Positions 1 to 10,281 of a DNA stretch of 35,132 nt are shown here, in pieces. The translations under genes and the position numbers were made by a program. Location of the stretch: positions 1 through 35,132 of the forward strand of contig JAGYJL010000026.1 of the NCBI GenBank assembly GCA_018402015.1. The letters run 5' to 3'. Under the pieces are notes generated by a model. That model worked only from the letters and a program-made list of their open reading frames with translations, searched no databases and had not been told where the DNA came from. Within the stretch, counting starts at the first letter, position 1. Every line of letters starts with the position of its first letter. This DNA comes from Flavobacteriales bacterium (lineage in GTDB: Bacteria > Bacteroidota > Bacteroidia > UBA10329).

Positions 1-1755
1 GAAACCAACTGGAGATTGGCAGATAACTATAATGTTACTCGTCTTGGTTTCGTAAACAAGATGGACCGTTCAGGTGCTGATTTCTTGAAAGTTGTTGGAC
101 AAGTGCGCGAAATGTTGGGCGGTAACGCAGTTCCATTGCAATTGCCTATCGGTGCAGAAGAGACCTTTAAAGGAGTGGTTGACCTTGTTTACTACCGTGC
201 AATGGTATGGAACGAGGATGATCATGGAATGACTTTCAAGGAGGTGGAGATTCCTGCCGACATGAAGGATGAGGTAGATGAGTGGAGAGAGAAATTGTTG
301 GAGTCAGTTGCTGATTTCGATGATACCTTGATGGAAAAATACTTCGAAGATCCTGCGTCTATCACTGAAGCTGAGGTTATTGCCGCGTTGCGCAAGGCCT
401 GTGTTGCCAATAAGGTTATTCCAATGTTGTGTGGTTCTGCCTTTAAGAACAAAGGTGTTCAAACCATGCTTGATTATGTGATGGAATTGATGCCAAGTCC
501 GCTTGACATGGAGAATATCACTGGTACAGACCCTGATACAGAAGAGCCTATTTCAAGAAAGCCATCTGCAACAGAACCATTTGCTGCTCTTGCGTTTAAG
601 ATTGCTACCGATCCATTTGTTGGTCGTTTGGCCTTCTTCCGAGCTTATTCAGGTAGGTTAGAAGCTGGTTCTTATGTGTTCAATGCACGTACGCAGAAGA
701 AAGAGCGTATCTCACGTATCTTTCAAATGCATGCGAATAAGCAGAATTCTATTCCGTTTATTGAAGCTGGAGATATCGGTGCTGCTGTTGGTTTCAAGGA
801 CATCAAGACAGGAGACACTCTGTGCGATGAAAAGCATCAGATTGTTCTAGAATCAATGAAATTTCCGGAACCCGTTATCGGTTTGGCAATTGAGCCTAAA
901 ACTCAGGCCGACATGGATAAACTAGGAGTTGCTCTTGGTAAATTGGCTGAAGAAGATCCAACGTTCCAAGTGCACACTGATCAGGATTCTGGTCAAACAG
1001 TTATTTCGGGTATGGGTGAGCTTCACTTGGAGATTATCCTTGATCGTTTGAAGCGTGAGTTTAAAGTTGAGTGTAATCAAGGAGCTCCGCAGGTTACTTA
1101 TAAAGAAGCAATTACAACTAAGGTTGCTCACCGTGAGGTTTATAAGAAGCAGTCTGGTGGTCGTGGTAAGTTCGCTGACATTCAATTTGAACTTGGTCCG
1201 GTTGACGATGATTTTGTTGGCGAAGGACTTCAATTTGAGAATAAGATCAGTGGTGGTAATATTCCTCGCGAATTCATTCCTTCTGTAGAGAAAGGATTCA
1301 AGATGGCCATGAACAATGGTGTGCTTGCAGGATTCAAGATGGATACGCTGAAGGTAACATTGAATGATGGTTCGTTCCACGCGGTTGACTCGGATGCACT
1401 TTCGTTTGAAATTTGTGCGCAGATAGGATACAAGGAAGCAGCGCGTAAAGCAAGTCCTGTTCTTTTAGAGCCTATCATGAAAGTTGAGGTGGTTACACCA
1501 GAAGAGAACATGGGAGATGTGATGGGTGACCTCAACAGAAGACGTGGGCAGATGCAGGGTATGGATAGCAGAGGTGCGTCTCAAGTTGTAAAGTGTCTTG
1601 TGCCACTGTCTGAAATGTTCGGTTATGTAACGCAGTTAAGAACCATTACTTCTGGTAGAGCAACATCTACAATGGAATTCGATCACTTCGAGCCATGTCC
1701 TCGAAATATTTCTGAGGAAGTAATTGCACGAATTAAAGGAGAAAAAGTAAGCTAA
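1..1755 (+). CDS. fusA: Elongation factor G, 5'-truncated by window edge
   Basis: Translational GTPase that moves tRNA and mRNA through the ribosome. The frame is open from base 1 (first residues [10 protein letters not shown]), so the gene enters from outside the window; a TTG at 16 is internal, not a start. The 584 visible residues include the G4 motif NKMD (visible residues 19-22) and the G5-like GSAFKNKG (about 145-152), followed by domains II to V. Roughly 120 N-terminal residues with the P-loop and switch regions are missing compared with the usual length of about 700. It ends 18 bases before rpsJ, as expected for the str operon joined to the S10 operon; rpsL and rpsG should lie just outside the window. 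Reads without frame breaks. Confidence 0.97.
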   Translation, partial: ETNWRLADNYNVTRLGFVNKMDRSGADFLKVVGQVREMLGGNAVPLQLPIGAEETFKGVVDLVYYRAMVWNEDDHGMTFKEVEIPADMKDEVDEWREKLLESVADFDDTLMEKYFEDPASITEAEVIAALRKACVANKVIPMLCGSAFKNKGVQTMLDYVMELMPSPLDMENITGTDPDTEEPISRKPSATEPFAALAFKIATDPFVGRLAFFRAYSGRLEAGSYVFNARTQKKERISRIFQMHANKQNSIPFIEAGDIGAAVGFKDIKTGDTLCDEKHQIVLESMKFPEPVIGLAIEPKTQADMDKLGVALGKLAEEDPTFQVHTDQDSGQTVISGMGELHLEIILDRLKREFKVECNQGAPQVTYKEAITTKVAHREVYKKQSGGRGKFADIQFELGPVDDDFVGEGLQFENKISGGNIPREFIPSVEKGFKMAMNNGVLAGFKMDTLKVTLNDGSFHAVDSDALSFEICAQIGYKEAARKASPVLLEPIMKVEVVTPEENMGDVMGDLNRRRGQMQGMDSRGASQVVKCLVPLSEMFGYVTQLRTITSGRATSTMEFDHFEPCPRNISEEVIARIKGEKVS

Positions 1756-1773
1756 TAGTCTTATAGGATAATC

Positions 1774-2079
1774 ATGTCACAGAGAATAAGAATCAAGCTC
1801 AAATCTTACGACCATAACTTGGTTGACAAGAGTGCTGAAAAAATCGTGAAAACGGTAAAGTCTACTGGTGCAATTGTAAGTGGTCCGATTCCATTGCCAA
1901 CACACAAGAAAATCTACACAGTACTTCGTTCAACACACGTTAATAAGAAGTCGAGAGAGCAGTTCCAATTCAGTTCTTACAAGAGACTATTGGACATCTA
2001 CAGCAGCACAGCTAAAACGGTTGATTCATTGATGAAACTGGAATTGCCAAGCGGAGTTGAAGTAGAGATTAAAGTATAA
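1774..2079 (+). CDS. rpsJ: 30S ribosomal protein S10
   Basis: Small-subunit protein of the 30S head; in other bacteria it is also the NusE antitermination partner of NusB. The 101 residues match the full family length, with the family-typical core [10 protein letters not shown] (about 36-45) and the C-terminal VEVEIKV end. The ATG lies 18 bases after the fusA stop, and rplC follows after 30 bases, so this is the classic first gene of the S10 block. No frame problems. Confidence 0.97.
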   Translation: MSQRIRIKLKSYDHNLVDKSAEKIVKTVKSTGAIVSGPIPLPTHKKIYTVLRSTHVNKKSREQFQFSSYKRLLDIYSSTAKTVDSLMKLELPSGVEVEIKV

Positions 2080-2109
2080 CTAGTTAGTAGAACCAATAAT
2101 AAGTAGGTC

Positions 2110-2748
2110 ATGTCTGGACTTATAGGAAAGAAAATAGGAATGACGAGCCTGTACAACGAGGCTGGTAAGAACATTCCGTGTACAGTTCTCGAAATCGAGC
2201 CTTGTACCGTCACTCAGGTTAAAACCGTTGAGAATGATGGATACACAGCAGTTCAAGTAGGAACAGGTTACCGTAAGGATAAACGTACTACTGCAGCATT
2301 GAAAGGTCATTTCAAGAAGGCGAAGTGTGAGTCTAAGCAAAAGCTTGTTGAGTTCAGAACTACTCATGGTTATACTCAGTTTGGAGATAACGCCACCTTA
2401 GGCGCAAACTTAGGAGTTGCAGATATTTTCAGTGAAGGAGAATATGTTGACGTGGTGGCAAACTCGAAAGGAAAGGGTTTCCAAGGTGTTGTTAAGAGAC
2501 ATAACTTCGCAGGGGTAGGTCAAGCAACACACGGACAGCACAACAGAGCAAGACATCCTGGAGCAATTGGTGCTTGTTCATATCCTGCTCGTGTATTCAA
2601 AGGATTGCGAATGGCCGGTCAGACCGGAGATAAGAGAGTAAAAGTTCAGAACCTACAGGTATTGGCTGTTGATGCAGAGAAGAATCTTCTTGTATTAAGC
2701 GGAGCCGTTCCAGGAGCAAAAGGTTCATACATCATTGTAGAAAAGTGA
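2110..2748 (+). CDS. rplC: 50S ribosomal protein L3
   Basis: Early-assembly large-subunit protein that contacts the peptidyl transferase region. The 212-residue product starts with the canonical [10 protein letters not shown] and has the family signature segment around VKRHNFAG[19 protein letters not shown] (about 135-160), which includes the glutamine that PrmB methylates in other bacteria. Full length, ATG start, located between rpsJ and rplD in the conserved order. Confidence 0.97.
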   Translation: MSGLIGKKIGMTSLYNEAGKNIPCTVLEIEPCTVTQVKTVENDGYTAVQVGTGYRKDKRTTAALKGHFKKAKCESKQKLVEFRTTHGYTQFGDNATLGANLGVADIFSEGEYVDVVANSKGKGFQGVVKRHNFAGVGQATHGQHNRARHPGAIGACSYPARVFKGLRMAGQTGDKRVKVQNLQVLAVDAEKNLLVLSGAVPGAKGSYIIVEK

Positions 2749-2767
2749 TCTGAAACAGATATTGATC

Positions 2768-3394
2768 ATGGAATTAGCAGTATTAGATAGAACAGGTAAA
2801 GCAACTTCGAAGAAGGTGCAATTGAGCGATGACGTTTTCGGTGTAGAGCCGAACGAGCATGCTGTTTACCTAGATGTAAAGCAGTACTTAGCCAATCAGC
2901 GCCAAGGAACTCACAGTGCTAGAGAACGAGGAGAAGTCCGAGGAAGTACTCGCAAAATCAGAAAACAAAAAGGTTCTGGTGGTGCTCGTTTCGGAGATAT
3001 CAAGAGCCCATTGCTTAGAGGTGGAGGCCGTGTTTTTGGTCCACGTCCTAAGGTATATGGTTTCAAGCTTAACAAGAAATTGAAGCAAGTTGCTCGTAAG
3101 TCTGCTCTTTCGATGATGGCAAATGACAAAGCCATTACTGTAATCGAAGACTTGAAATTCGATGCTGTGAAAACCAAAGATTACGTTCAGTTTTTGGATA
3201 ATCTGAAGCTTTCAGATAAAAAAACATTGCTAGTTCTGAATGAGCAAGATAAAAACGTATATTTGTCCTCCCGAAATTTGAAGGGCGCAAAAGTCGTAAC
3301 TGTCTCAGAATTAAACACTTACGGAATTTTAAACGCAAATAACCTTCTTCTTTCAGAAAGTTCAATTGCAACAATTGAGAAAAGTTTAAGCTAA
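2768..3394 (+). CDS. rplD: 50S ribosomal protein L4
   Basis: Large-subunit protein lining the exit tunnel. I chose the ATG at 2768 ([11 protein letters not shown]) over the in-frame TTG at 2762, because family members begin with this short strand. This gives 208 residues. The extended tunnel loop is visible as the basic glycine-rich stretch [20 protein letters not shown] with [11 protein letters not shown] after it. In E. coli L4 represses the S10 operon; whether that occurs here is not visible. Gap to rplW is 6 bases. Confidence 0.96.
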   Translation: MELAVLDRTGKATSKKVQLSDDVFGVEPNEHAVYLDVKQYLANQRQGTHSARERGEVRGSTRKIRKQKGSGGARFGDIKSPLLRGGGRVFGPRPKVYGFKLNKKLKQVARKSALSMMANDKAITVIEDLKFDAVKTKDYVQFLDNLKLSDKKTLLVLNEQDKNVYLSSRNLKGAKVVTVSELNTYGILNANNLLLSESSIATIEKSLS

Positions 3395-3400
3395 TAAGTG

Positions 3401-3691
3401 ATGGAAGTTCTTGTGAAACCATTGATAACCGAAAAAATGACAGAGCTCAGCGAAAAGCGAGGTCAGTATGGTTTTGTTGTCAATAGAAAGGCGAATAAAC
3501 TCGAGGTTAAGCAAGCCATTGAGAAGATGTATGGTGTAACTGTAGATTCAGTGAATACCATGATCATCCCAGGCAAGAAGCGAAGCCGAAATACTAAAAC
3601 GAAATTTATCGTTGGTAGAACTTCAGCGGTTAAGAAAGCCATAGTTACGTTGGCAGAGGGAGATACAATTGATTTTTATAGCAACATCTGA
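3401..3691 (+). CDS. rplW: 50S ribosomal protein L23
   Basis: Protein at the tunnel exit, the docking site for trigger factor and SRP in bacteria. Starting at the ATG at 3401 (MEVLVKPLITEKM) gives 96 residues, the normal size; a GTG directly upstream at 3398 is less likely. The family core is clear (LITEKM, YGFVV, ANKLEVKQAIEKMYGV). Six-base gaps on both sides imply tight translational coupling with rplD and rplB. Confidence 0.96.
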   Translation: MEVLVKPLITEKMTELSEKRGQYGFVVNRKANKLEVKQAIEKMYGVTVDSVNTMIIPGKKRSRNTKTKFIVGRTSAVKKAIVTLAEGDTIDFYSNI

Positions 3692-3697
3692 TAGACC

Positions 3698-4522
3698 ATG
3701 GCTGTAAGGAAATTAAAACCAACTACTCCAGGGCAACGACATAAAGTTGCTAGTACGTTTGAGACAATTACTGCCTCAACGCCAGAGAAATCGTTGGTAA
3801 AAGGACAGAGTAAGTCCGGTGGTAGAAATAACACTGGGAAGATGACCATGCGTTACATTGGTGGTGGTCACAAAAGGAAGTATCGTCAGATTGATTTCAA
3901 GCGAAATAAAGATGGTATTCCAGCAACTGTTAAGTCGGTTGAGTATGACCCGAACAGAAACGCACGCATTGCGCTGCTTTATTATGCAGATGGAGAAAAG
4001 CGTTATATCATTGCCCCAAAGGGTATTGAAGTAGGGCAGACGGTTCTTTCAGGTAAAGAAGCTACACCAGATGTAGGTAACACACTACTATTAAGTGATG
4101 TTCCAATGGGTACTGTTCTTCATTGTATTGAAATGCGTCCTGGACAAGGTGCTTTGATTGCTAGAAGCGCAGGTTCTTATGCGCAATTGGTTGCTAGAGA
4201 AGGTCGTTATGCGACTTTGAAGATGCCATCTGGTGAGGTTAGAATGGTTCTGGTTACTTGTAAAGCAACTGTTGGTGTTGTTTCAAATAGCGATTACAGC
4301 TTGGAAGTTTCAGGAAAAGCTGGCCGAAGCAGATGGTTGGGTAGAAGACCAAGAACTCGTCCGGTAGTGATGAACCCTGTCGATCACCCAATGGGTGGTG
4401 GTGAAGGAAAATCATCAGGAGGTCATCCACGTTCAAGAAAAGGTATACCTGCGAAAGGATTCAAGACTCGTTATAAGAAGAAGGATTCAAGCAAGTACAT
4501 AATTGAAAAAAGAAAGAAGTAA
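3698..4522 (+). CDS. rplB: 50S ribosomal protein L2
   Basis: Core large-subunit protein needed for subunit association and peptidyl transfer. Its 274 residues are full length. Visible signatures are the N-terminal RNA-binding domain with [24 protein letters not shown] and the C-terminal [30 protein letters not shown] region, which contains the conserved histidine implicated in peptidyl transfer. Intact, ATG start, tightly packed with its neighbours. Confidence 0.98.
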   Translation: MAVRKLKPTTPGQRHKVASTFETITASTPEKSLVKGQSKSGGRNNTGKMTMRYIGGGHKRKYRQIDFKRNKDGIPATVKSVEYDPNRNARIALLYYADGEKRYIIAPKGIEVGQTVLSGKEATPDVGNTLLLSDVPMGTVLHCIEMRPGQGALIARSAGSYAQLVAREGRYATLKMPSGEVRMVLVTCKATVGVVSNSDYSLEVSGKAGRSRWLGRRPRTRPVVMNPVDHPMGGGEGKSSGGHPRSRKGIPAKGFKTRYKKKDSSKYIIEKRKK

Positions 4523-4529
4523 TTAGGTA

Positions 4530-4796
4530 ATGGCTAGATCGCTAAAAAAAGGGCCTTTTGTTGACTATAAACTCGAGCAAAGAGTTGTAGATGCCCAAGA
4601 GAATAGAAAGAAGACTGTGATCAAAACTTGGTCTAGAAGATCAATGATCACTCCTGATTTTGTGGGTCTAACTGTTGCCGTACACAACGGAAATAAGTTT
4701 ATTCCTGTGTATGTAACTGAGAACATGGTAGGTCATAAGTTGGGAGAGTTTTCTCCTACTAGAACGTATCGTGGTCATGGAAAAGGAAAGAAGTAA
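4530..4796 (+). CDS. rpsS: 30S ribosomal protein S19
   Basis: Protein of the 30S head that binds 16S rRNA with S13. The 88-residue product has the family start [12 protein letters not shown] and the signature segment [23 protein letters not shown] followed by [13 protein letters not shown]. Normal length for this family; it begins 7 bases after rplB. Confidence 0.97.
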   Translation: MARSLKKGPFVDYKLEQRVVDAQENRKKTVIKTWSRRSMITPDFVGLTVAVHNGNKFIPVYVTENMVGHKLGEFSPTRTYRGHGKGKK

Positions 4797-4822
4797 AAAG
4801 CTGAATCTCCAAGCTTAAAGCA

Positions 4823-5221
4823 ATGGGAAAGAGAAAAAGATTAATGGCGGAAAAAATGAAGGAAGAGCGTAAGACGCAATACTTCGCTTCATTAAAGAAT
4901 GTTCCTACTTCACCTCGTAAAATGAGACTGGTTGCGGATATGGTTAGAGGTATGGATGTAGACAAGGCACTGTATGCGTTGAAACTTCATCCTAAAGAAG
5001 CTTCAGGTAGAATTGAGAAGCTTTTGCTTTCTGCTCTGTCTAACTGGGAACAGAAAACCTCTGGAAATAGTGCTGATACTGCTAATCTATACGTTAAAGA
5101 GATTCAAGTAGATAGCGCACGTTCTTTGAAGAGATTGCAAACTGCACCTCAGGGAAGAGCGCACAGAATTAGAAAAAGATCAAACCACGTAACACTTGTT
5201 ATAGATAGCAAGAACGATTAA
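4823..5221 (+). CDS. rplV: 50S ribosomal protein L22
   Basis: Large-subunit protein whose beta hairpin reaches the exit tunnel. 132 residues from the ATG at 4823; a second in-frame ATG at 4844 (MAEKMKEER) would shorten the basic N-terminal tail by seven residues and cannot be excluded. Core motifs: [18 protein letters not shown] and the tunnel hairpin [28 protein letters not shown]. rpsC starts 3 bases after the stop. Confidence 0.95.
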   Translation: MGKRKRLMAEKMKEERKTQYFASLKNVPTSPRKMRLVADMVRGMDVDKALYALKLHPKEASGRIEKLLLSALSNWEQKTSGNSADTANLYVKEIQVDSARSLKRLQTAPQGRAHRIRKRSNHVTLVIDSKND

Positions 5222-5224
5222 CGA

Positions 5225-5926
5225 ATGGGACAGAAGACGAATCCAATAGGCAATAGATTAGGTATCATCAAAGGTTGGGACTCCAACTGGTATGGTGGAA
5301 AAGATACCGCTGCAAATATTGAAGGCGATTACAAGATCCGCGAGTATTTGCGTGCGCGTTTGGCTAAAGCGAGTATCTCCAAGATTATTGTAGAACGTAC
5401 TCTTAAGTTGATTACAGTTACAGTTAATACTGCTCGTCCAGGTATCATTATTGGTAAAGGCGGTCAGGAGGTTGACAAGCTAAAAGAAGAGTTGAAGAAA
5501 ATCACCGGTAAGGAGGTTCAAATCAACATATTTGAAATAAAGAGACCAGAACTTGATGCTCGGTTGGTAGGTGAAAGCGTTGCCCGACAATTGGAAGGAC
5601 GTATTTCCTTCAGAAGAGCGGTGAAAATGGCTGTTGCTTCAACCATGAGAATGGGAGCTGAAGGGATAAAGGTTCAAGTGAGCGGACGTTTAGGTGGAGC
5701 TGAAATGGCACGATCCGAAATGTACAAGGACGGTCGAATTCCGTTGCACACTTTTAGAGCTGATATCGATTACGCACACGTTGAAGCGCATACGACTTAC
5801 GGACGCATTGGTGTGAAGGTGTGGGTTATGCTTGGAGAGGTTTACGGTAAAAGAGATCTTGCTCCTAACGCAAACTTGCAGAGCAACAAGCCTGCAAGGT
5901 TGGCCAAAAGAGACAGAAAGAAGTAA
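5225..5926 (+). CDS. rpsC: 30S ribosomal protein S3
   Basis: 30S protein at the mRNA entry site. 233 residues. The KH-type domain with its GxxG loop is visible at [18 protein letters not shown] (about 70-87); the C-terminal domain carries [13 protein letters not shown] and the typical [22 protein letters not shown]. It starts [13 protein letters not shown] like the rest of the family. Intact; this is the last clean gene before the first error patch. Confidence 0.97.
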   Translation: MGQKTNPIGNRLGIIKGWDSNWYGGKDTAANIEGDYKIREYLRARLAKASISKIIVERTLKLITVTVNTARPGIIIGKGGQEVDKLKEELKKITGKEVQINIFEIKRPELDARLVGESVARQLEGRISFRRAVKMAVASTMRMGAEGIKVQVSGRLGGAEMARSEMYKDGRIPLHTFRADIDYAHVEAHTTYGRIGVKVWVMLGEVYGKRDLAPNANLQSNKPARLAKRDRKK

Positions 5927-5955
5927 TTAGTTAGAACAGGAAGAACAGCAACGTT

Positions 5956-6380
5956 ATGCTACAGCCAAAAAGGACGAAGTTCCGCAAAATGCACAAAATG
6001 AAGATGAAGGGCCTTGCCAATCGTGGCAGTCAATTGGCCTATGGTTCATTCGGCATTAAAGCAATGGAAGGAGCTTGGATCACAGCCCGACAGATTGAGG
6101 CTGCTCGTATCGCGGTTACCCGATACATGAAAAGAGAAGGACAAGTTTGGATCAAGATTTTCCAGACAAGCTCATCACCAAGAAACCCTGCAGAGGTTCG
6201 GCATGGGGTAAGGGTAAAGGTTCCTCCAGAATATTGGGTAGCTGTTGTAAAAACCAAAGGGCTATTATGTTCGAGATTGAAGGAGTTGATTCCACTGTTG
6301 CTTAAGGAAGCGTTGAGACTTGCAGGTCAAAACTCATCAACAACCAAGTTTGTGGTGAGAAGGTCTTACACTGGAGCTAA
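5956..6380 (+). CDS. rplP: 50S ribosomal protein L16 (frame-broken, probably by sequence errors)
   Basis: L16 organises the aminoacyl-tRNA site. The N-terminal half is clean (MLQPKRTKFRKMHKMK ... ITARQIEAARIAVTRYMKREGQVWIKIF). Near 6163 the frame slips, and the family sequence continues in other frames as P-D-K-L-I-T-K-K, then PAEVR, then a shifted glycine-lysine-rich loop, before returning as KEALRLAGQ and KFVVRRSYTGA. The literal reading frame runs on to 6477 and fuses L16 with L29 into a 173-residue hybrid. Allowing for a net one-base loss, the native stop is probably the TAA at 6378-6380, giving about 141 residues, a normal L16 length. Because L16 is essential, I take the breaks as consensus errors. 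Confidence 0.9.
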
Positions 6381-6392
6381 GAATTTAAGACA

Positions 6393-6592
6393 ATGGAAAA
6401 ACGCAGTTATCAGAGAATTGTCAAGCGAAGAGCTAGAAGAAAGACTAGCAGAGGAGCGCTTGAAACTGCCAAGATGAAAATGAACCACGCGGTATCACCT
6501 ATTGAGAATCCGGCAAGAGTTGAACACGCCAGAAGTTGTCGATCGCCAGGTTGATGACCGAACGAACTTCAAGAAGCAAAGTAGCAAGCTGA
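6393..6592 (+). CDS. rpmC: 50S ribosomal protein L29 (frame-broken)
   Basis: Small helical protein next to the tunnel exit. Reading across frames from an ATG at 6393 gives [24 protein letters not shown], then after a slip near 6474 [16 protein letters not shown], then K-V-V-x-R-L-M-T-E. This is the two-helix L29 pattern with an expected length of about 66 residues. At least three one-base errors are needed: after the start codon, near 6474 and near 6535. End is approximate (a TGA at 6590-6592). Position between rplP and rpsQ is exactly as expected. Confidence 0.85.
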
Positions 6593-6593
6593 A

Positions 6594-6852
6594 ATGGAGA
6601 ATACAGCAAGAAATCTTAGAAAAGAGAGAATCGGGGTTGTCGTTAGCGACAAAATGGATAAGACCATTACCGTTAGTGTTGAGCAAAGTGAAGCACCCGA
6701 TGTATGGAAAGTTCGTTAAGATGACGAAGAAGTTCCATGCTCATGATGAAAAATGATTGCGAACTGGTGATACCGTTAGAATCATGGAAACTCGTCCATT
6801 GAGCAAGTCAAAGAACTGGAGATTGGTAGAAATCATTGAAAGAGCCAAGTAA
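6594..6852 (+). CDS. rpsQ: 30S ribosomal protein S17 (frame-broken)
   Basis: 16S rRNA-binding OB-fold protein. From the ATG at 6594 the frame reads [20 protein letters not shown], then [10 protein letters not shown]; it breaks near 6684, resumes as [20 protein letters not shown], breaks again near 6752, and ends [20 protein letters not shown] plus EIIERAK at TAA 6850-6852. The pieces together make about 85 residues, a full S17 with the signature KHPMYGKF. Two or three small indels are required. rplN starts 3 bases later and is clean. Confidence 0.88.
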
Positions 6853-6855
6853 GCC

Positions 6856-7224
6856 ATGATACAAACAGAATCAAGACTTAAGGTCGCAGACAACAGCGGT
6901 GCTAAAGAAGTTCTTTGCATCAGGGTTCTTGGAGGAACTAGAAAGCGTTATGCTCGTATTGGAGATACAATCGTTGTAACTGTGAAGGACGCAGTTCCAT
7001 CTGGTAACGCAAAGAAAGGTTCGGTTTCAAAGGCAGTGGTTGTTAGGACCAAAAAGGAGACCAGAAGACAAGATGGATCATACATCCGTTTTGACGACAA
7101 CGCGGTTGTATTGTTGAATGCAGCTGGCGAGATGAGAGGAACAAGGATTTTCGGACCTGTTGCTCGTGAGTTGAGAGAGAAACAATACATGAAGATCGTT
7201 TCATTGGCACCTGAGGTGCTTTGA
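6856..7224 (+). CDS. rplN: 50S ribosomal protein L14
   Basis: Large-subunit protein at the subunit interface. 122 residues, the exact family length, beginning [20 protein letters not shown] and carrying the signature around [36 protein letters not shown] start, no frame problem, and its integrity marks the right edge of the first error patch. Confidence 0.98.
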   Translation: MIQTESRLKVADNSGAKEVLCIRVLGGTRKRYARIGDTIVVTVKDAVPSGNAKKGSVSKAVVVRTKKETRRQDGSYIRFDDNAVVLLNAAGEMRGTRIFGPVARELREKQYMKIVSLAPEVL

Positions 7225-7241
7225 TACAAAGAAGCAAAGCA

Positions 7242-7559
7242 ATGGCAAAGTTTCATATAAAGAAAGACGATACAGTTAAGGTAATGGCTGGTGAGTCTAA
7301 AGGCGCAGAAGGAAAGGTTTTAGAGGTTTATCCTTCTAAAAATAAAGCGTTGGTAGAAGGTGTGAATATCGTTAAGAGACACACCAAACCAAATGCCGCT
7401 CATCCAAACGGAGGTATTGTAGAGCAGGAAGCTGCTATACACATCTCTAATCTTATGTTGGTGGATCCTAAATCGGGAGAAACTACAAAAGTTGGAAGAA
7501 AGATGGTAGACGGTAAGATTGCCAGATATTCAAAGAAAACAGGAGAAGTAATTAAGTGA
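7242..7559 (+). CDS. rplX: 50S ribosomal protein L24
   Basis: Assembly-initiating large-subunit protein with a KOW motif ([20 protein letters not shown], residues about 8-27). I start at the ATG at 7242 ([10 protein letters not shown], 105 residues) because the upstream TTG at 7221 would overlap rplN and add a non-homologous leader. The TGA stop overlaps the ATG of rplE by one base (sequence GTGATGAG), a sign of translational coupling. Confidence 0.95.
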   Translation: MAKFHIKKDDTVKVMAGESKGAEGKVLEVYPSKNKALVEGVNIVKRHTKPNAAHPNGGIVEQEAAIHISNLMLVDPKSGETTKVGRKMVDGKIARYSKKTGEVIK

Positions 7560-8107
7560 TGAGCACAACACCTACACTTAAAAAGAAGTACCAAGAGGAA
7601 ATTGTACCTGCACTTCAAGCGAAGTTTAAGTACAAGAGTATCATGCAGGTACCTAAATTGGAGAAAATCTGCTTGAACCAAGGTTTAGGACAAGCGGTAT
7701 CTGACAAGAAGATTCTTGAGGCGGCATTGGTAGACATGACCACTATAGCTGGACAAAAAGCTGTTGCCGCTAAGTCGAAGAAGGATATCTCAAACTTCAA
7801 GTTGCGTAAAGGAATGCCTATTGGTGCCCGTGTAACGCTTCGTGGAGATAAGATGTACGAATTCTTGGAAAGACTTGTTGCTGTAGCGCTTCCACGTGTA
7901 AGAGACTTTAGAGGAATAAGCCCAAAAGGTTTTGACGGAAGAGGAAATTACAACTTGGGTATTACTGAGCAGATAATCTTCCCAGAGATCGACATCGATA
8001 AAGTGAACAAAATTCTTGGTATGGATATCACATTTGTGACCACCGCTGAGACTAACGAGGAAGGACTCGCTCTATTGACTGAGTTCGGAATGCCATTTAA
8101 AAAGTAA
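7559..8107 (+). CDS. rplE: 50S ribosomal protein L5
   Basis: 5S rRNA-binding protein of the central protuberance. From the ATG at 7559, overlapping the rplX stop, it gives 182 residues. Family features: [20 protein letters not shown] near the N-terminus, [20 protein letters not shown], and [20 protein letters not shown] with [12 protein letters not shown]. Intact. Confidence 0.97.
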   Translation: MSTTPTLKKKYQEEIVPALQAKFKYKSIMQVPKLEKICLNQGLGQAVSDKKILEAALVDMTTIAGQKAVAAKSKKDISNFKLRKGMPIGARVTLRGDKMYEFLERLVAVALPRVRDFRGISPKGFDGRGNYNLGITEQIIFPEIDIDKVNKILGMDITFVTTAETNEEGLALLTEFGMPFKK

Positions 8108-8113
8108 GCTGAC

Positions 8114-8383
8114 ATGGCTAAAGAATCAATGAAAGCAAGAGAGCGTAAACGTGCTGCCATGGTGGCTCGTTATGCTGAGAAAAGAGCTAGACTTAAGGAG
8201 GAAGGCGATTACCAAGCTTTGGCAAGAATGCCGAAGAACAGTGCCGCTATCAGAATGCACAATAGATGTAGCATCACTGGTCGTCCAAAAGGATACATGA
8301 GAGATTTCGGTCTCAGTAGAATACAGTTCAGAGAAATGGCCAATTCAGGTCTGATCCCTGGGGTTAAAAAAGCAAGTTGGTAA
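8114..8383 (+). CDS. rpsN: 30S ribosomal protein S14, zinc-independent type
   Basis: Protein of the 30S head. The 89-residue length and absence of a CxxC...CxxC zinc knuckle place it in the long zinc-free class, unlike the 61-residue zinc form. The C-terminal signature [20 protein letters not shown] and [20 protein letters not shown] is complete. It starts 6 bases after rplE. Confidence 0.96.
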   Translation: MAKESMKARERKRAAMVARYAEKRARLKEEGDYQALARMPKNSAAIRMHNRCSITGRPKGYMRDFGLSRIQFREMANSGLIPGVKKASW

Positions 8384-8402
8384 TCGATTTATTCGGAAAA
8401 CG

Positions 8403-8798
8403 ATGACAGATCCAGTAGCAGATTTTCTAACTAGAGTTAGAAACGCAATTCAGGCAAATCACAAGGTGGTTGACATTCCAGCTTCAAATTTGAAGAAGGC
8501 AATTACCAAGATCCTATTTGAAAAAGGATACATTCTTAACTACAAGTTTGAGGATGAAGGTGTACAAGGCAATATCAAAATTGCTTTGAAGTATAACCCA
8601 CAAACAAAGGTTAACGCTATCCAAGGTTTGGTGCGTGCAAGCAAGCCAGGTTTGAGGAAATACTCAGGAGCCACAGAGATTCCACGTGTAAAGAATGGCT
8701 TGGGAGTTGCGGTTGTATCTACATCCAAAGGGGTGATGACAGATAAAGAAGCAAGAGTTCAGAATGTAGGAGGAGAGGTTCTCTGCTACGTTTACTAA
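8403..8798 (+). CDS. rpsH: 30S ribosomal protein S8
   Basis: Central-domain 16S rRNA-binding protein. 131 residues, typical length. Begins [16 protein letters not shown] and contains [40 protein letters not shown] and a C-terminal GGEVLCYVY, all family landmarks. In E. coli it represses the spc operon; no such site is asserted here. Confidence 0.97.
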   Translation: MTDPVADFLTRVRNAIQANHKVVDIPASNLKKAITKILFEKGYILNYKFEDEGVQGNIKIALKYNPQTKVNAIQGLVRASKPGLRKYSGATEIPRVKNGLGVAVVSTSKGVMTDKEARVQNVGGEVLCYVY

Positions 8799-8818
8799 GA
8801 ATTGAAAGAAACAGAACA

Positions 8819-9376
8819 ATGTCAAGGATAGGATTAGCACCGATTGAAGTACCTCAGGGAGTTGAGATAACCGTTGGTGATGAAAACACCGTAACGGTTA
8901 AAGGAACACTCGGAACGTTGACTCAAAAAGTTAACGGGGCGATTAAAATCGAGCAGAAGGACGGTACACTTGAGCTAGTTCGTGAGAACGAACAAAAGCA
9001 AACAAAAGCGTACCATGGTCTGTATCGGTCACTCCTGAACAATATGATTACAGGTGTTTCTAAGGGATGGGAAAAGAAACTTGAACTAGTTGGAGTTGGT
9101 TATAGAGCTAGCAACAATGGCCAAGAACTGGAATTGTCTTTGGGATTCTCGCACAATGTGGTTTTCCTTCTTCCTGAAGAAATTAAGATAGAAACGGTTA
9201 CTGAGAGAGGTAAGAATCCGCTAGTAACATTGAAATCTTATGATAAGCAATTGATAGGACAAGTAGCGGCTAAGATTCGCTCGCTTAGAAAGCCTGAGCC
9301 TTACAAAGGAAAAGGTATCCGATTCGTTGGAGAACAAATTAGAAGAAAAGCTGGTAAATCGGCTGCTAAAAAATAA
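8819..9376 (+). CDS. rplF: 50S ribosomal protein L6
   Basis: Large-subunit protein near the GTPase centre, built from two similar alpha/beta domains. 185 residues from MSRIGLAPIEVP. The C-terminal domain has the signature KPEPYKGKGIRFVGEQIRRK followed by AGKSAAKK. Intact, with 20 bases after rpsH and 10 before rplR. Confidence 0.97.
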   Translation: MSRIGLAPIEVPQGVEITVGDENTVTVKGTLGTLTQKVNGAIKIEQKDGTLELVRENEQKQTKAYHGLYRSLLNNMITGVSKGWEKKLELVGVGYRASNNGQELELSLGFSHNVVFLLPEEIKIETVTERGKNPLVTLKSYDKQLIGQVAAKIRSLRKPEPYKGKGIRFVGEQIRRKAGKSAAKK

Positions 9377-9386
9377 GTAGGAAGAA

Positions 9387-9737
9387 ATGGCTACTAAGAA
9401 TAAAAGACTGAAGATCAAGAAGAGAATCCGTAGCACGGTTTCTGGATCTGCTGAGAGACCAAGAATGAGTGTATTCCGCAGTAACAAGGAGATTTATGTT
9501 CAACTTGTTGATGACTTGGAAGGTAAAACGGTTCTTGCTGCATCGTCTGCTGACAAAGGCTTGGCTGATGATAAAGGAAACAAGACCGAGATTGCTAACA
9601 AGGTTGGGAAGCTTATTGCAGAAAGAGCTAAAGAAGCTGGAATCGAAAAAGTTGTTTTTGATCGTAATGGCTATTTGTATCACGGTAGAGTGAAGGCCTT
9701 GGCTGAAGGAGCTCGTGAAGAAGGATTGAAGTTCTAA
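9387..9737 (+). CDS. rplR: 50S ribosomal protein L18
   Basis: 5S rRNA-binding protein of the central protuberance. 116 residues, normal length, with a basic N-terminus ([20 protein letters not shown]), [20 protein letters not shown] and the C-terminal [20 protein letters not shown]. Intact and in the expected slot before rpsE. Confidence 0.97.
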   Translation: MATKNKRLKIKKRIRSTVSGSAERPRMSVFRSNKEIYVQLVDDLEGKTVLAASSADKGLADDKGNKTEIANKVGKLIAERAKEAGIEKVVFDRNGYLYHGRVKALAEGAREEGLKF

Positions 9738-9756
9738 TTGCTTTCAATAGAAAAAG

Positions 9757-10260
9757 ATGAAAAGAGTAAAATCAACTGATATTGAACTGAAGGACCGAGT
9801 AGTAGGTATTCAGCGTGTAACCAAGGTTACCAAGGGTGGTAGAACATTCAGTTTTTCAGCAATAGTTGTTGTTGGAGATGAGAACGGAGTTGTTGGTCAT
9901 GGACTTGGAAAGGCTAAAGAAGTAACTGAAGCTATCGCTAAGGGCATTGACGATGCTAAGAAGAACCTTATCCGTGTTCCAATCATTAACGAAACAGTTC
10001 CTCACGAGCAAGAAGTAAAGTACTGTGGCGCCCGCGTTTTCATGAAACCAGCATCACGAGGTACTGGTGTAATCGCAGGAGGTGCCATGCGTGCCGTTCT
10101 TGAAGCAGCAGGTGTGAAAAACGTTCTCGGAAAATCTAAAGGATCTTCCAACCCACATAACGTGGTAAAGGCAACGTTCCTAGCACTGAGCGAAATGAGA
10201 GACGCTATTGCAGTATCAAATCAGCGTGGAGTTAAACTTGATGTTGTATTCAACGGGTAA
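9757..10260 (+). CDS. rpsE: 30S ribosomal protein S5
   Basis: 30S protein important for decoding fidelity. 167 residues. The N-terminal double-stranded RNA-binding fold shows [20 protein letters not shown] and [19 protein letters not shown]; the C-terminal domain shows [20 protein letters not shown] and [16 protein letters not shown]. Complete and clean. Confidence 0.97.
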   Translation: MKRVKSTDIELKDRVVGIQRVTKVTKGGRTFSFSAIVVVGDENGVVGHGLGKAKEVTEAIAKGIDDAKKNLIRVPIINETVPHEQEVKYCGARVFMKPASRGTGVIAGGAMRAVLEAAGVKNVLGKSKGSSNPHNVVKATFLALSEMRDAIAVSNQRGVKLDVVFNG

Positions 10261-10281
10261 TTCCGAATAAGAAGAGAACAA

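Noticed and set aside
922-1380. 152-codon open frame on the - strand
   Set aside because: Lies wholly inside fusA on the opposite strand; no family resemblance, and low-complexity Leu/Thr/Asn-rich composition typical of antisense frames.
6502-6756. An 84-codon open frame between rplP and rplN on the + strand
   Set aside because: It is a chimera of an out-of-frame L29 tail, the middle of S17 and linker translated in the wrong frame; the real genes are recovered by switching frames.
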